64,000 nt of DNA, taken from Halocaridina rubra. Lineage: Eukaryota; Arthropoda; Malacostraca; Decapoda; Atyidae. Shown here in pieces: positions 10,626-61,904 of this stretch. Location: positions 1 to 64,000 of the forward strand of contig JAXCGZ010013594.1 of NCBI GenBank assembly GCA_037179515.1. The letters run 5' to 3'. The translations under genes were made by a program, and so were the position numbers. Under the pieces are notes generated by a model, which worked only from the letters and a program-made list of their open reading frames with translations, was not told the DNA's origin and searched no databases. Each line of letters starts with the position of its first letter. Positions within the stretch are counted from its first letter, which is position 1.

Positions 10626-11936
10626 TGTTGATATACTCTAGTGTAGATTGCTTGTTCAGTGCCTAATACTCATTTTACAATTTTCCATAGCTTTCTTTAC
10701 GGAATAGATGTCTACTCTCATGATATTTATTTGTTTATTTATTATTTCTACTTGTCTTCAAGCTGTATGTTGTTCCTAAACCCGTATAGTATTTTGCTTT
10801 GTAGATTAGCTCCTACTTCCTCTGGTATTGTTTAAAGCTATCTAATTGTTAGAGAATATATACTCCCCTTCATATTTAGGGGGTCTGAATATACTATTTC
10901 TGGACATTGTATATTTTTACCTTATGGAAAAATCCATCCATTTTTCTACAGGGTATGAGATGCAATTTCACATTAGCTATCTTGGCCACAACTGAATGTG
11001 AGGAACCTGGGCAAAGAGGACTTAACTATCCCCTGTCTGTCGTAACTTTTCTAAAAGTATTGAGGGAGGAAGGATTGAATGTTGTTAAACCCCAGCCTAT
11101 CTATCTTTCACTTATTGTTACCACCTTTGAAACCCAGAGAATATGTGGGTCATATTTTCTCTTCCCAATCCCCAGGGATAAAAATATAATCAATCCATAT
11201 TTTCTTTTTTGAAATGGCAGATTTATATATTCATAGTTTTCTGGTTATTTATTTCTTGTGTACTCTTTGCAGTTAATTCATGTAAACTGTTGTTTTACCC
11301 TTAAATAGCATATTGTTGTAAGTATATCTTCAGGCTTCCTCTACAGGGAATATGGACAACTTGTTTGGAGAAGCATTGTTAATTTAATTTTAATTTGACA
11401 GTTATTTTTTTTATGTAATTTTTCTTTATTTGGCATTTCGTCATATTATTGATCAGTATCTCCATTTTTTATTTATTGTTACTTTGAGGGAATAAAAATA
11501 TGTAAACATTTTCATTTTTTATAGCGGTGATAATAATAATTTATACTAATATAGCTCATTCTGACGTACTTCTAAGTCTTTAAAATGATAAAAATAAGTT
11601 TGTTTTGTATCGGGCAGTAGTTGCTTGCTGTCTTGTACTCTGAGCTACTGTTTGAATGATAGTAGTGCCAGTTTTATTTTGCAATGAATTATTATTTAGA
11701 GATATTCGAAACAGTTCACGTAAAGATAGTTTTTCTTTCTCCCTTTCTTAAAAGGAAAGGGAGCTCTTATTGCTCATTAGATTTATTCCATTGACACTTT
11801 GCAGGTGATAGTATTCAAAACATAAAGTGAATAGTGGCACTTATTTATAGTGTAACTGATAAGCTTTGATGATAATATTTATGTGTGTTCCTATGTATGA
11901 TGAAGATTAATGTGTATATTTTCTTATCTCTTTCAG
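10626..11936. other. Upstream flank of the F-box gene
   Basis: AT-rich with no coding exon recognised. It may contain the promoter or a non-coding first exon of the F-box gene, but I cannot place a start site. Confidence 0.35.
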
Positions 11937-12341
11937 ATAATTCTTCTTAAACTGCTTTATCACAGCAGTAACATTAAGTAAAAGAGCTTTTATAGACAGT
12001 CCTCTGCTCGTCGACTTGTGGCAGCATGAATTTGCCACTGTCTCATTGTTTACTCCCAGACTATGGGAGGTCCTGTGTTGCCTAAAACATTTATTGGCAC
12101 ACTTTGGTCTCGCACCACGGTGTTGCATACGTGTTCCCTTCAAATGCAGTTTTCTGTGTGAGAAGTGGCATTTAGTTTTTAGAATGCGTTAACGTTCTTT
12201 GCGTTGTTTTATGCTGTTTTTGAAGTATACCGTGTTTGGTTACCTGTAAGTCAACCAGTGAGTATTTTGGGAAGCGTCATACTCATTGTGATCTTGTCTA
12301 AATTTTCTGTAAAGAAAAGATCAGTAGAAACACAAAGTAAG
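11937..12341 (+). promoter_or_regulatory. Probable 5' UTR of the F-box gene
   Basis: A strong acceptor-like sequence (TTATCTCTTTCAG) ends at 11936, so the exon holding the start codon may begin at 11937 as part of a spliced 5' UTR. A second acceptor-like site (TTTTCTGTAAAG) ends at 12314. The stretch up to 12341 has several out-of-frame ATGs and no in-frame ATG before 12342. Transcript data would choose between these boundaries. Confidence 0.4.
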
Positions 12342-28597
<16,256 letters not shown>

Positions 28598-28780
28598 ATC
28601 TCATTTTGGCTGTTTATGAAGGTTGGTTATGTTTGGTTGCTCTTATAGTGTGTCCTTTGTAAAATTACTTCCAGTTTTTATTTTGCTTTCATGTGCATCA
28701 TCTTGTATTTCTGAAGTTCTATACTTCTAGCAAATGTGAATATGTAAACTAATAAAGAATGTTTTAAAAATTAATTCATA
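28598..28780 (+). terminator. 3' UTR and poly(A) signal of the FBXL6-like gene
   Basis: AATAAA at 28751-28756, about 155 bp after the stop codon, followed by T-rich sequence. It is the nearest canonical signal; many later AATAAA copies leave room for longer 3' UTR forms. Confidence 0.5.
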
Positions 28781-31700
28781 AATATAAAATGAAACTGAGA
28801 TGGTTTTCGCAAGTTGTGTGTGAGTACTGTGAGGATTTTATAGCTTATTTTCTCACAGTTTTATCACTGCTTTGCTCCTTGTAAATTTATAGTGTTTTTA
28901 AAGATATTTTTAGTTTCAGCGCCTGAAATCATTTAATTTCTCACAGACAAAAATGAAAACTTAAGTAAGAAAATGATGATGACTGCCAAGCTCATGTGTC
29001 CAGTACAAAGTCAATCCATTTTGCCTCCCATCATGCTCTAACCATAAGGAGAAGAGCCATCATCTTCCCACAGAGCCCCACTCTTTAAAGCTAAGGTTAT
29101 CTTGTTATTGCTCTGATAACCCTTTCTCCTTGGGAACTCTTCAGCTGGGAATGATGACCATGGCAAAAGTATATCTGATTCAATTCCAGCCTGAAGAAAA
29201 AACTCTACCCTCCGTCAGATATGTAAGCTGACTTAATGGAGGGCTGGTAAAGTCGTTCAGTGCATTCTCATTTGTCGTATTTTGTCTCTGCTTCAGTCTT
29301 TGTTTTTATATATAAATTCTGGCTTTAAACAGATATTTGGGTGGAAACTATATAAGCCCATTAGGGAGACTATTCTGTGTGTTTTATGTAAGAAAAAAAT
29401 AATTTTGTTTGTAAGTGACATGAGATGACCATTCTTCTTAATATCTGATCATTCTTTTGCATTATACGCCATCTCTGCTGTTGCCGTTTGAATATGCCCA
29501 GGGAGTCTGTTCATTAGAGATAATAAGAAGTGAAGAGTCTCAGACTTGCCTCTTTCTGTAATATCCAAAGTATCACTGTTAACAGAAACATAAAGTTTTA
29601 TATGCCTTATGAATCATGTTCACATGTGTTGATCATTGTATCAGCTTATTTTTTTTTATTTTAAAATATTTAAAAGCAAATGACAGTAACTACTTTTTTA
29701 CCCATTAATTGTCGAAATATATTTAACAGCAAATGGCTGCCTCTGAGAATATCTCTTTGATCTTATTATCTTTAATTGGATCTTTAAATATTCCGAAGAA
29801 AAATTTAAAACTTCAATTTGTCTGTTCAAAATGCAGTAGCTAATATTTACCTTTTAATTCAATGTTGAAAAACTTTTTTCATCTTATTTGGTATCTGTTG
29901 GCTTAAGCAACTGTGCCTTCCCCACCCGGTTACTAATGATAATTTGTGCTGGTGCTCTGTTGTTTCTCATAATTTGATAAGTTCTTATAACTTCAAATAT
30001 TGCATTAAGTTTGATTATGTTTTGGTAAAGCAATTGAAATCATGATGGCTTTATGTTGTTATATGAATTACTCTTAGATATAAGGTTATAAAGTTCTGTT
30101 GGTGGGTTATTATCTTTTATTACTAAAAGTTTAATGTGAATTATTTTGATGTAATTATTTGTTGTCATTGCTCTCTAAATTTTCATTTTGTTTTGATACC
30201 GTTGCAGGCTTGGGTTTAGAGCTATTTTTATTTGAATACTTTTTCAATTGCAAATGAACTCTTTAAAATGTATAAATTTCAATCTGCTGTTCTTGATAGA
30301 AGGCATAGTGATAGAAAGATTTTAAAGTAATCAGGTGCAGTTGTTACAATATTCTGAATTATTAAATTTTTTTAGTAATATCATAGACTTTAAATCTACT
30401 TGTGGGCTCTTGGAATACCACAATTTCTTTGTAGTGGTATATGCAGTGTATAGTAGATTCATTTGCCACTAAATCAAGCATTTATCGAGTGTATAGTATG
30501 GTAAGAACTTTGCTAGATCTCATTTTTTATTGAAGGTGTGACTGTTTAATTCTTAGATCACTGATTTTCTTGAAAACCATCCAGTATCTCAAATTGAAAT
30601 TGGTCCTGACGTGCTCCATTCGTGAAATTATGTTTAGCATAATTTCCAAATATAATATTTAGTACTGAATATGAACTCCAGCTAGGAGATATTTACTGCC
30701 TTATTATTTTGTAGTTGCAGCAGAGTTTGTTAAGGTAAAAATGATTTTTACAGACCGCTTTCTGTAAATTGGTGTTGAATTTTGAAATAACTAAATTAAG
30801 TATATAATATACAATATTTACTTGGTCTATGTGAAATTGCACTATGCATATTCTTATTCATGCATGGGAAGCCATAAAGGAAAGGGATTATAGGTAAATG
30901 CAAATATTAAACTCATAATATGCAAATATAAATGCAGTAAATATATTAAGTTTATTTAATTGCAGTATTTCCAGTCAATGCATATATGTTATGTTATAAA
31001 ATGGCAAATCTACCCAAAATGCCTGATCAGGTATTGCTGAAGTTCTATGCTTAAGTGCAGGTGAATCTATAGATTAACGATGACATACTTTCAAACCTTA
31101 TGTTCTATTGAATTATAGCATATGTGTAATAGTTCTTTCAAATGTGAGTACAGTATATCATTATGAACCCAAGCCTGAAGCTGTGTTTTAAAATTAAAAT
31201 TGCTGTATTATATTAATATAAATACACCTAGATGGAAACTCAAGTCTGGTTTTTAGGTTTTTAACATGATGCCTTATTCTACAAAACCAGTAGGGTGGAT
31301 GCAACTGAACAGAAAAAAAGAGACAGCTCTAGAGCTAAATAACAATTTCACTTTATCTAAAATTAATTTGTATGAACTCAGGCCTTTGGCCATATGTTAA
31401 AATAGCACTTGCAGTATTTCTTAATGCAGGTTCTCTAGTATACACTCAATTCTGATGTCATGAGTTTCTTTTTAATTCAGTATTTGACTTTCAAAAGGTT
31501 TGTGGACATTTGGTTATATGGCAACTTGCACTGACTTTGAGAGGATATGCTAATATTTTTCTTTGTCATCACTTTTCTGTAGTAAGTACTTTCCTTAATT
31601 TCATGTGTTACCCGGTACAATAATTTTAGCAATATATTTGCACTACTTACAGCATCTTTATGTATATTATTCAGTAATATGTAATGAAATTTCATTACAA

Positions 31701-34700
31701 CACGGTGATTTCAGTCATTATATGATTGTGTTTCATATGCAAGAAAGCCAGTTATGATGTCCCAATAGGGTAAATTTTTATTTCATACCAAATTATTTGT
31801 GTGTATGAAAATATTATCAACATTTGTGAACCCTTGGTAATTACTCTTAACAAAGTTGCAGAGTAGGCTTATCCATCGACACCATTGGGCCATGCTTCAA
31901 GAGTCTCTTTATCAAAGTAGAGAATATTTTCAGTAATTTGTTTGTATTTTATACAAAGTTTGTAGATATCTGTAGCTTGAATTCCTGTTTTAGGCATGTT
32001 GGTATTCTGATAACCTTATTGTACAGTTGCTGAACCTTTGTGGGAGATTGAAAACAGAGCAGTTTATTATTACATTTTACAATGAGTACAGTCAAAGGAA
32101 ACAGTACAAGAAAGGATGCTCTCTTTTTTTGTATAAGAATTTTCATTTTCTTTAGGAAAGACATTTGAACTGCGGTGAAGAAGTAGAATTTGCTAGTTTC
32201 TATGGAACCATGATTTTGCTTAAGAATTCATATGTGAAGATTAGTTTTATCACAGTCATCTCCATTGATTTGTGAAGATTAGTTTTATCACAGTCATCTC
32301 CATTGATTAAGATTTATACTAGTTCCTGGGAAAATTTATATTGAAAATAATTTACTAAATATCTTTAGGATAATATTTTTTACTTGTGTATGAGTATGTT
32401 GTAAAATTGTTTATTGTGTCGACTGTACAGAAAAAAAAGAGAGCACTAATTCATGATAGAAATATAATTGAATAACTTTCAGATGTTTATTTAAGGTTTT
32501 GCTTGCGTATGAGTATGCCTATACAGTGTCAGCTCAAGAAAAAATAATATTTCTGCTCATGAAATTACTTTATTAAAGAACAAAATTATATTTATTTTAT
32601 TTCTTGCATTTTAATATCTATTACGTAAATATATCATGGTCAGCTCAACAGATTATAAGTAAGTTGTTGAAGATTAAAGTGTGAAGTTCTTACAGAAATG
32701 TCTAATTGAAGCATACTTTGCAGTATTCTTTTATTGCAATGACAGTTTATTTGTTCTGCACTCCTCTATTTTTATGTTGTTTTTCATGATTTTTATTAAC
32801 ATACACACTATATAACTTAAAGAAAAATATTGTATTTTAATGTAAATAATAACTAGATTTTTATTTATGCAGTACAATATATCGTAGTGCTATATTCACA
32901 TTGTATATTTTCATTTGACTTCACATTAGTAAAAAGACAAGACATTTCCATAGTAAAGCACTCTTTGTTGTTTGATCTGAATGATTTTTCATCAGTGCAA
33001 TTTCATACTTTAATGTCCTGTTCTAACTTATAAAGGGACATACGTAATATAATGTGCCTTTCGCAGTCCATAACAAGTACATACCAGTGAGTCCCAAATT
33101 CTAAGGTAACCCATAAGCGCAGGTGATGTACACGTGGTTATAATTGTGACAAATTAGTGTTTAGTCCTTCTTAAGAGATTTATTATATATATTGTAAGCT
33201 GTATTCACACCATATAAGTAATTTATTGTTTATCAGATGCTCTACATATACTGAATGGGGTCAGTTATTAATTATGGCAAGTTATCCAAATCGGTGTACT
33301 CTGAAAACTAGGTATCAGTTCATATACATTGATATGAAAAGTTAGTAATGTCAAGGTATGCATATGACTTGAGCATTAATTGGTGTGAACGCAGCCACTT
33401 ATGTTTATTCATCTCCTAAGCAGCAATTGAAGAATTTGGATGGTATGTCTTGATGCTGTATATTAAAGAACATTAGCCATGTAATTTGCTATTGTTTTTA
33501 TGGGGGGATCGATTAATGACAGAGTCCTACAGCTCACTGACATCTCAATATAAAACAGAAAAACTTCAATATGTAGTGTGTTTCTTTTGAAAGAAGAGGA
33601 GGTAGGATTGTTTAAAGCAAAGGCATGCTTTCTCATTCTCAAACCCTCATTCACATAATTTATAAGTTATTGGTATATATGTTGGAAATATAAATTACTG
33701 GTATAAATGTACAGTCCTAAGCTTATGTTTTATCCCCTCTTATGACATTGATACATTTTGCCTTGTACTTTAATAATTATTAGAACCTTGTTGATTTTGT
33801 TTGTTTATTTGATATGCTAACAGAAACTGCTGTAGTTTGACAAATATTTTATGTGTATAGTATTGTGAAACAAGATTTTCATGATATGTTTCATTGACTA
33901 AGAGGAGAGTTGATATTTCTTGGCATTCCAGTGCTGTATCATGGAACAGCCTCAGTTCTCTTGCTAAGTATGGAAGTTACAGTTTGATAAGTATGGTCCT
34001 TTATGTGAATATCGATGATGGTATCCATGTATATTTGATAGTATGGTTTGATCTGCTTCAACCTCAAGGTTCTTATTACCTTTTTATTTCAAATACTGCC
34101 AAACTTAATTGATATAAAATTATAACTTGTCATTATTGCCTATCAATTATCAAGATAATTGTTTATTAGGAAGTCTCCTTTCCTGTAGTAAAATAGACTT
34201 GCCTTAAATTTAGTAAGGATTGCTATACAGACGGAAACTATGAATAGCTGTATGATTAATTATTAATTTTTTCAGCATGTGGCCACCTTATAAATTAACA
34301 ATGATTCAATTGTCACCGATTCTCTGGGAGTACTGCTGTTATCTTTATCACTTGTATTTTAGAAGGTATATGAGTACCCTTCATGTTTTGTAAAGCATAT
34401 TTATACTGTTTATACCTTCATGTAAATATCTAAATGATAGTAATTGAAGCGATTTTAGAAAAATTTATTCAATAATATTGATAAATGAAACAAAAATTGT
34501 TTTTACTGCTAAATGCTGAAAATGTCATTAATGAAGCATAAACCCTAAAGATATCAGAGATGAATTATTTCAGTATTTCTAATGGTACTAGAAGTGTGTT
34601 AAAGTTAAGCAACTTTTCCGTTTTTCACTTCCGGATTAAATTCATTTCACATAACTCCTTAAGCTTTTGAGTAGAAAAACTGCTCTGATCTGTCATGTGA

Positions 34701-37700
34701 ATATATTTAAGCTTATACAGTATGTTGTAATTTGAACAATCAGCAAGTTTTATTTATTTTTGAAATTTTAAAGTATAGTATGTAATGCTTCTTTTTTTAA
34801 TTATATTTTGATTTTTACTAATATACAAATATGGTATATGTTTTCTTCATTAGTTAGCCATTTGTAAGCCTTTACTCATGTATAGGTCAAAGTCTTGTTA
34901 CTGATATGAATTAAGAGATGCTGTAAAAAGGTCGACTTTTTGCTATGTATACGAAAAGAAGAAAATTTAAAATGACAGGTAAATAAAGAAGTGTGTACTA
35001 GTGGCAAAATTCAAATAGCATTGTAGAAGATTTACATTGAATTCATTTTTTTTTTTTTACTTTTGTTGAGAATTTAATGAATTATATAAAATACTTTTTG
35101 CAGTTATTCACTATATTTGAGTTACAGTAGTATTGTTTTAGGCATTAAAAGAATTGATATTAATATTGAAAATCTTTAAAGGAAGTAGGTCTAGTGTTGG
35201 AAGCCATTACATATTCAGCAGTGACACGGAGAAACAGTGCGAAAAGAGAGTGCTATTGAAGATTCTCATAAGCAGTTGAAGCTTAACATGTACTGTTCTA
35301 GATTGTCTGTTATTAGATGTCAGTATCAAGTACCTGTATGTTACTGTACATGAAAACCCCTTTTAATTTAGTAACTGTAAAAAATTATGGTGTATCAGAA
35401 TAGAAATTTCTTGATATTAGTTCAGTGGATATATTCTTTCATATGTTTACAAATTTTATGAAGCTCTGAATCATGTAGTGGTTTTTAAACTTTAGATTTG
35501 TCAAAAAAATATTTAAAATTGTCAGTATTCAGAAATTAATTATGGTGCTTTTTCCCCATGGTAAATGAGTTCAATAAAGTCTGTCTCATATATGAAATAT
35601 TATGTATTGCATTTTTTTATTTGATATGTGATGATTTACACACAGGAAACTAGCGGCAAGGCCATAATCTGAAGAACTAAAGATAATGAGAATAAGCCAT
35701 CCTACCAGATTCTCACCTACACCTTGAGTATATTTTTGGGGGGAAGAAAGTAATGTAGGGGAATGCCAGTGCCTCCATTTAACTATACCTTTAAGTCACC
35801 ATTTGTCATATACAGGCCATACTTGGGCAATATTTTTACTCTCTTGTCTAGGAAATATTGTTTTTTTTCCATTCATACTCTCATTCCAACGTGATGGCAA
35901 TAACAAAAAGAATAAATAAAAATTATACTTTCTGTTCACCATTACTAGTCTCTTAATTTGAAGTTCAGTTCTTTCAAGAAACTTTATTATGTACCCTTTT
36001 TACCATTGCTACGTTACCGACATCTTTATTTTACCTTTCGACCTCTTCGTTTTCCTTTACCCAACTTTTACATTTGCACACTACCAAAATGTTATTTTAA
36101 ATATATAAACAATTCACTGAATCCTGTTCAACACACATTTTCGTATCCTACTTCTCTCACTCCAAGCTCAACTTCAACTTTCCGTAATTTTTCCTGCAAC
36201 TGTTTTGCAAAATCTTTAGCGTATTTTTACTGTCACCACGTTTCTCTTCCCTTCACTTCTAACATATCTTTACCAGGAAATCGTCTGACATCCTGAGCAG
36301 CACCACTGAATACATTTACATCCAACACCCACTTTAATTTCCCGTTCCCCAAATTGAAAGGAGATATACACCTTCCCCATGTGATCCTCATATCTGTGGG
36401 TTTTCTTACCAAAATATCAGATTTACGAATGTATGGAATTTGCCAGCTTCTATCCCCCCCATCCCATTTATTGTACTAATTGCAAAGAGATTTGATTTGT
36501 TTTTCAAGTTGGTATAATTGGAAGTTTAAAGTTTGCCAATTATAATAAGCGCTGATTTAGAAATGGATTTTGAAAGTATTCAATATAACTTTACTACCTA
36601 GTGCCCTTAATTTTGTGCATGTGCTGTATAGATTTAGAGAGGACACCAGTCTTGAAAGGTCAGTGAGAGTTTCCTTGATAAATATTTACAACCTTATTTT
36701 TAGTATACATTTTGTTTCTCCTTATGCAGAAAAAGTATACTGTATGTAGAATTTCTGTATCGTTCTTCAAGCAAGATATCCAATTTTTTTGTAGTTTGTA
36801 TTTCTATCGTGTGTTTGGCTGGGCATCATTCTCCACGTAGATCCTGTTATGATGATAAATATTAGTGCTTATATTATTTTATACTTTCTCTGAGTGGAAT
36901 GTTGACACAAAACCATTTAATGGAACTGTACAGAAACTTGTTTGTAATGTACAAAGATTCATTTTTTATACTGTAAAAATAGATCTCTCATATTTTATTT
37001 ATCATTGTAGTGTTATTTGTAATTCAATAATGTTCATAAATTTTAGATGTTGGTTATTTTGTTTATTTTACAGGTTTTTTTATTCTTGGACTGAATGTTA
37101 CCTTCAAATCGTATTGCAAGTAAATTTAAGGTTTTGCTCTGCAATGATAATTGACAACATGTAAATTATGTTAATTTCTTTGTGGGTATAGTATCAGATG
37201 TTCTGCTTTCTGCCTTTTGAGTCTAAAAGTATATATATTTTGAGTTTATATGTATATTTTTATACTTGAACATTCGTATGTAATTGGTAACTTGTAGTCA
37301 TGCTAAAACTGTCAAAAAGTTTTTCCTACAGTCTATCCTGTACTCTTTGTAATGTTGTTTCAAAAAAAATTTCCTGTCATGTACTTTACTATGCAGTTTC
37401 AACATAGAGTACTTTAAGTTTTCTTTTAGATTCAATATTTTGTATATTTTTACATTTCACAAATTTGTTTAGATCTTTACTTTTCATATTTTGATTTTCC
37501 TGCCTTCTAATGTAAAGTATTGTTGTATATAGAGATTTACGAGTTCAGATTTTTATGTCATGTTTCTCATGATCATGGTCAGTGTTTATTCACAGATGTC
37601 ATTTTCAGACCTTCTTTACTGTAATAACCAAGTTCTTAGTAAATGCTTGAGGCTTCATGTGCAGAGTCTGTATTGTGTGTACGATCGAATACTTACGTGT

Positions 37701-38900
37701 ATGTTGGAAGTCGTGTGCACTCGAGCAATAACTAAGAATGTGGATCCTTCTTCGTATGTATGACTGATAATTCATATAAAAAACAAAACCATTTTATAAA
37801 AGTGGGCTTAGCACAATCGTGCATATTGTAGTTCAATCCCAGTTCTGTGCACATGGTGTGGTGAGACTATATATTTCTTCTACTGTCTTAACTTCAAATT
37901 GTATGACTTATCAGCCATATTATATTGATTCACACAGTATATTTTAGCGTAGGGTCTGGGAGACATTATTGTATATACAAGCCCGAGTTAAATAAGCACA
38001 ATTAATGAGCAGCAATATTTCAGAATTTACCTTTGATTCCAGATTCACTGTTTCTTAGTTATGTAAAGAAAATAGCTTAAGGAATCTCTGGTTAAGATTA
38101 CAGAAAATTGTGTGCTCTAGCTATTTTGTGAGGCGTACTGAACATATGACTAGTCTCCAGAATTTTTGTATTTTGTTCTGCAGTGGTTTCCTGATGTTTA
38201 GTGAATTGTATTATTTACATAAATCGCAGATGGGAGGGAGTTATAAAATTTTTTTAAGTTAAATCAAGTTGATATAACTGAATTACTGTTCACAAGTTGC
38301 CTGTTGCTTAGTTATTTTTAATACATTTATTTTCATATTTTCAAATTAAAAAAGCAATGTTATAATGGAAGATCTGATATGCATTTACTACCAAAACAGA
38401 ACATTGTACATAAATGTTCCCTTGTGTTTCACAGATCTTGTTCACAAGAGAAAGAGGCCTTGGCTTTATCATATCTGACTTTAAAGAAAATAGCCTGAAA
38501 GGTAGAGAGAAAAATTAGACTTGGTCACAAAGGCTTTATTAATTTTATTGAAGTGTAGCATGTAGACTGTAATAGAATAGTTTGAGTCGCAACCATTTCA
38601 ACTTTATATTAATTTTGTCACTGCCACATATTGAGGATTCTTCCATGTGAAAATAGATAACTGGCAGCAAATTTCAGTTCCAACTCTGGTTCTTTTCTCT
38701 CAGATCATATAAAATTTTATATGGCAGTCAGTTAAAGGAGAATAAGTATAATGGGCCATGCTTTCTACCTCTTGTAAACATGATCATGTTAGATAGATAT
38801 ATTAGAGATGAACTATTAAAGTGTATGGATAGTTTGAGTTGATTCATTAACCAAAACTTCTTTAGTACTTTTATAACCTTGTGCAGTAGGTGGATTCTAT
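28781..38900 (+). other. About 10 kb T-rich, repeat-poor, gene-free region
   Basis: No exon, RNA gene or transposon recognised. It differs from the rest of the window in lacking AT tracts, SINEs and LINEs, and the plus strand is T-rich as in the introns upstream. It could be an extended 3' UTR of the F-box gene or an unannotated non-coding transcript. Local items: a 38-bp tandem duplication at 32233-32308 and many AATAAA/ATTTA motifs. Confidence 0.4.
32233..32308 (+). repeat. Perfect 38-bp tandem duplication
   Basis: TGTGAAGATTAGTTTTATCA and the next 18 bases occur twice without a gap (32233-32270, 32271-32308). Identical units imply a recent event. Confidence 0.9.
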
Positions 38901-38904
38901 CCAA

Positions 38905-39110
38905 GTTGTCGAGTGGCCTCTGCCTCCTATGCTCATTATCTTTCTCTAAATTCTCCTCTCTCTTGGAACAGGGTGTTAAGCGGCCTCTGTCTCCCATTCT
39001 CACTCTATTTATTTCTTATTCTTTTGGAATTGGGTTTTCTATCCAAATGCAGTATTGAGTGGCCTCTGCTTCCCATACTCAATTTCTGTATTTATTTCTT
39101 ATGCATTTTT
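38905..39110 (+). repeat. Tandem repeat, three units of about 75 bp
   Basis: Units start AGTGGCCTCTGC / AGCGGCCTCTGT / AGTGGCCTCTGC, then CTCCCAT and an A/T-rich part with TTATTTCTTAT and TTTGGAA..GGGT. About 10-20% divergence between units. Confidence 0.75.
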
Positions 39111-39329
39111 TCGTCCTCCCTTTGGGATAGGGGTATAATAATACCACCTCTGCGTTGCCCTGCTTGTCGTGGAAGACAACTAAATGGCTCAGAGTGAGGA
39201 GACTGGGAACCCACCCTTCTGTATTTTCCTCCTGCAATTAGTCAAGGTGCACTGTGGAAGTCTGGTAGAAGAAAAGCAAACAGAACCCTAATATTGGGGT
39301 CTCAACGTGCATAGTTGCCGTGAGAGTTA
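39111..39329 (+). other. Repeat-like linker
   Basis: Contains CTGCTTGTCGTGGAAGAC and TTGGGGTCTCAACGTGC, the latter shared with the repeat at 656-840. It probably belongs to the 5' part of the LINE that follows, but I cannot show this. Confidence 0.35.
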
Positions 39330-40640
39330 AAGAGAGGATATTGGTTGTATGAATAAGGATGGTTGTATTAGCGTTGAAAGTAACTTGAAAGGAAAAGGTG
39401 TAGATAGAGGGTTAGGAAGAGGAGTGGGCCAAGTTGGTGAGTGCAGAGATGAGTAAGTGTATGGTTGAGTGGAAGGAAGTGTCATCAACGATTACAATAT
39501 ATGGGTAAAATGAGTTTGGGATGCAAGGATTTGGCGTTTGTGAGTGTTATGGTCCTGGTAGTGATAGAAGTGATGAGGAAAGAGAAAATTTTTGAATAAT
39601 TTGAAAATGTGTGTGGAGGTTATTAGAATGAATGTGAATGTGGTCGTGATGGGAGGTGTAAATGCTAAATTAGGAAATGAGCCAATAGTATTGGATGTGA
39701 ATGCATAGAGAGGAACTACTTCTAGAATGTCTGATCATTATTTAGTGGAAGGTAGAGTCAGAGTAGAAGAAAAATGGAGAAAGGAAGTGATATGCTGAGA
39801 GTGAGCAAACTGAATAAGAAATAGAAAGAATGCAAGTCTGATAAATAAGTGGAATGTAGTGAGAGGTCAATGAGGGAGTGAAAGAAGAATGGAAGTGTTT
39901 TAAGGAGTGTATGAAGTTTGCAGACGTAGTGTGTGAGAGAATAGAAATAGGAAGGGTAGTGAATGGTGGAATGAAGAGGTGATTGTGGCAATGGCTTAAA
40001 AGAAGTGGGCATGTGAAGTATGGTTGCAGAGAGGAAATGTGGAGGCATATGAAAGGTAGAGAGCATAGAATAGGTTAGCTAAGTGCGCGGTGAGAGAAAG
40101 CTAATGTGAGGTAGGTAGATGCTTGTCTGAGATTATTAAAAGGAATAAAAATATGTTCTGGAAGGAAATGAAAAGAGAGCAGAAAGGCGAGTCTGCTAGG
40201 GAGGAGAGGGGGAATGAAGCAGCTGACCAGTTCCTGGTGGACGAGATAAAGGCTATGTATTTCAAAGAACTGGGTCCCAACAGACTGGAGGAGTGCATGT
40301 GTAGTACCACCTTAATAAGGGAAAGGGAAATAAGTAAGGATGTAGTAGTGTTACAGGAATTTGTTGAGTGTATCTGGCAAGGTATATGCAAGTGTTGATC
40401 AAAGGAATTAGGAAGAGAACTGAGAATGATCAGAGAAGAGTAGTCTGGATTCAGGAGAGGAAGAGGGTGTGGTAATCAGGTATTTGTTATAATATAGTCG
40501 TTTGAGACTCCTACAGAAAAGTAAGGACACTTTTAGGGCTTTCGTGGACTTGTAAAAAGTGTATTACAGGTTTGATAGCGAGTTCGTTGAATATGGTTAG
40601 GAGTTTTTACATGATTAGTAGAGCATGTGTTTGAGTCGGG
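39330..40640 (+). mobile_element. Decayed non-LTR retrotransposon (endonuclease to RT)
   Basis: Traces in order: GGVNAKLGNEPI near 39652 (endonuclease GDFNAHLG type), MSDHYLVEGRVRVEEKWRK near 39728, MFWKEMKREQKGES near 40155, EQSGFRRGRGCGNQVF near 40437 and a DL.KVYYRFD piece near 40545 (RT). Frames are broken by many stops. It complements the copy at 26640-27830 in coverage. Confidence 0.7.
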
Positions 40641-41237
40641 AATGGTAAGTGTTGCCATGGCTGTTTACTGATGATTAAGACATGAAAGTCATATATAAAT
40701 AAACTGTATCTACATACCAAGGGGTCCTACTAGCTGTGAAATGGGGTACATGGTTGTCAACATTTCCATTTTCCTACTTCTATCTTCATATTTAAAATCT
40801 GCTGCACATCAGGTTAGAATATTCCTTCATGAAAAGATTATTGTGTACTTTACATTTTCTCCACCTAGCATAAGAACAATATGTAAAATACAAGAATAAT
40901 TAACAAAGTAATAACCTGCAAGCAGGGACCTTCACTAAATATTTGTCTGTTTAATACCCAGACTCCAAGAGTGCAACAGTACAATAGTTTTAAATGTAAT
41001 GAGTAAAAAGCAAATACTCTGCTTCTAATTTACTTACCACAAACTCACAACATAAAATTTACCTCTGGGAACAATATGTTCTGATATACGGTACTGTGTT
41101 GTACTGTACAAGACTATGAAAAATATGACAATATGAGACAATAGAAGTGATTTTGATTGTATTCTGATAGATTCTGAAGACCGATAAGTATATCTATATA
41201 ATACCACTAACAATGATTACTGTGATCTGATGTGCAA
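40641..41237. other. Junction between convergent genes
   Basis: No gene seen. Base skew changes here from T-rich to A-rich on the plus strand. The 3' UTR of the minus-strand MIF4G gene should lie in this stretch. Confidence 0.4.
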
Positions 41238-61755
<20,518 letters not shown>

Positions 61756-61904
61756 TACAGATGATCAAAAACACAGCATTCATAAGCACTGGCTAATCAT
61801 AAAAAAGGGACATTATTATAATATCTCAATATACTGATTGACAATATAAATAAATAATATACAATTTCATACATTCAGCAAAGCACATGTTTTTTTAACA
61901 CAAT
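61756..61904. other. Flank of the MIF4G exon
   Basis: AT-rich; no feature recognised. Confidence 0.35.

Noticed and set aside
12204..12341. Hydrophobic N-terminal extension of the F-box protein
   Set aside because: The frame is open but starts at TTG; the first in-frame ATG is 12342, and an acceptor-like site ends at 12314 inside the stretch.
35958..36296. 112-codon plus-strand frame
   Set aside because: No domain, low-complexity Phe/Leu/Pro composition; no other support for a gene in the T-rich island.
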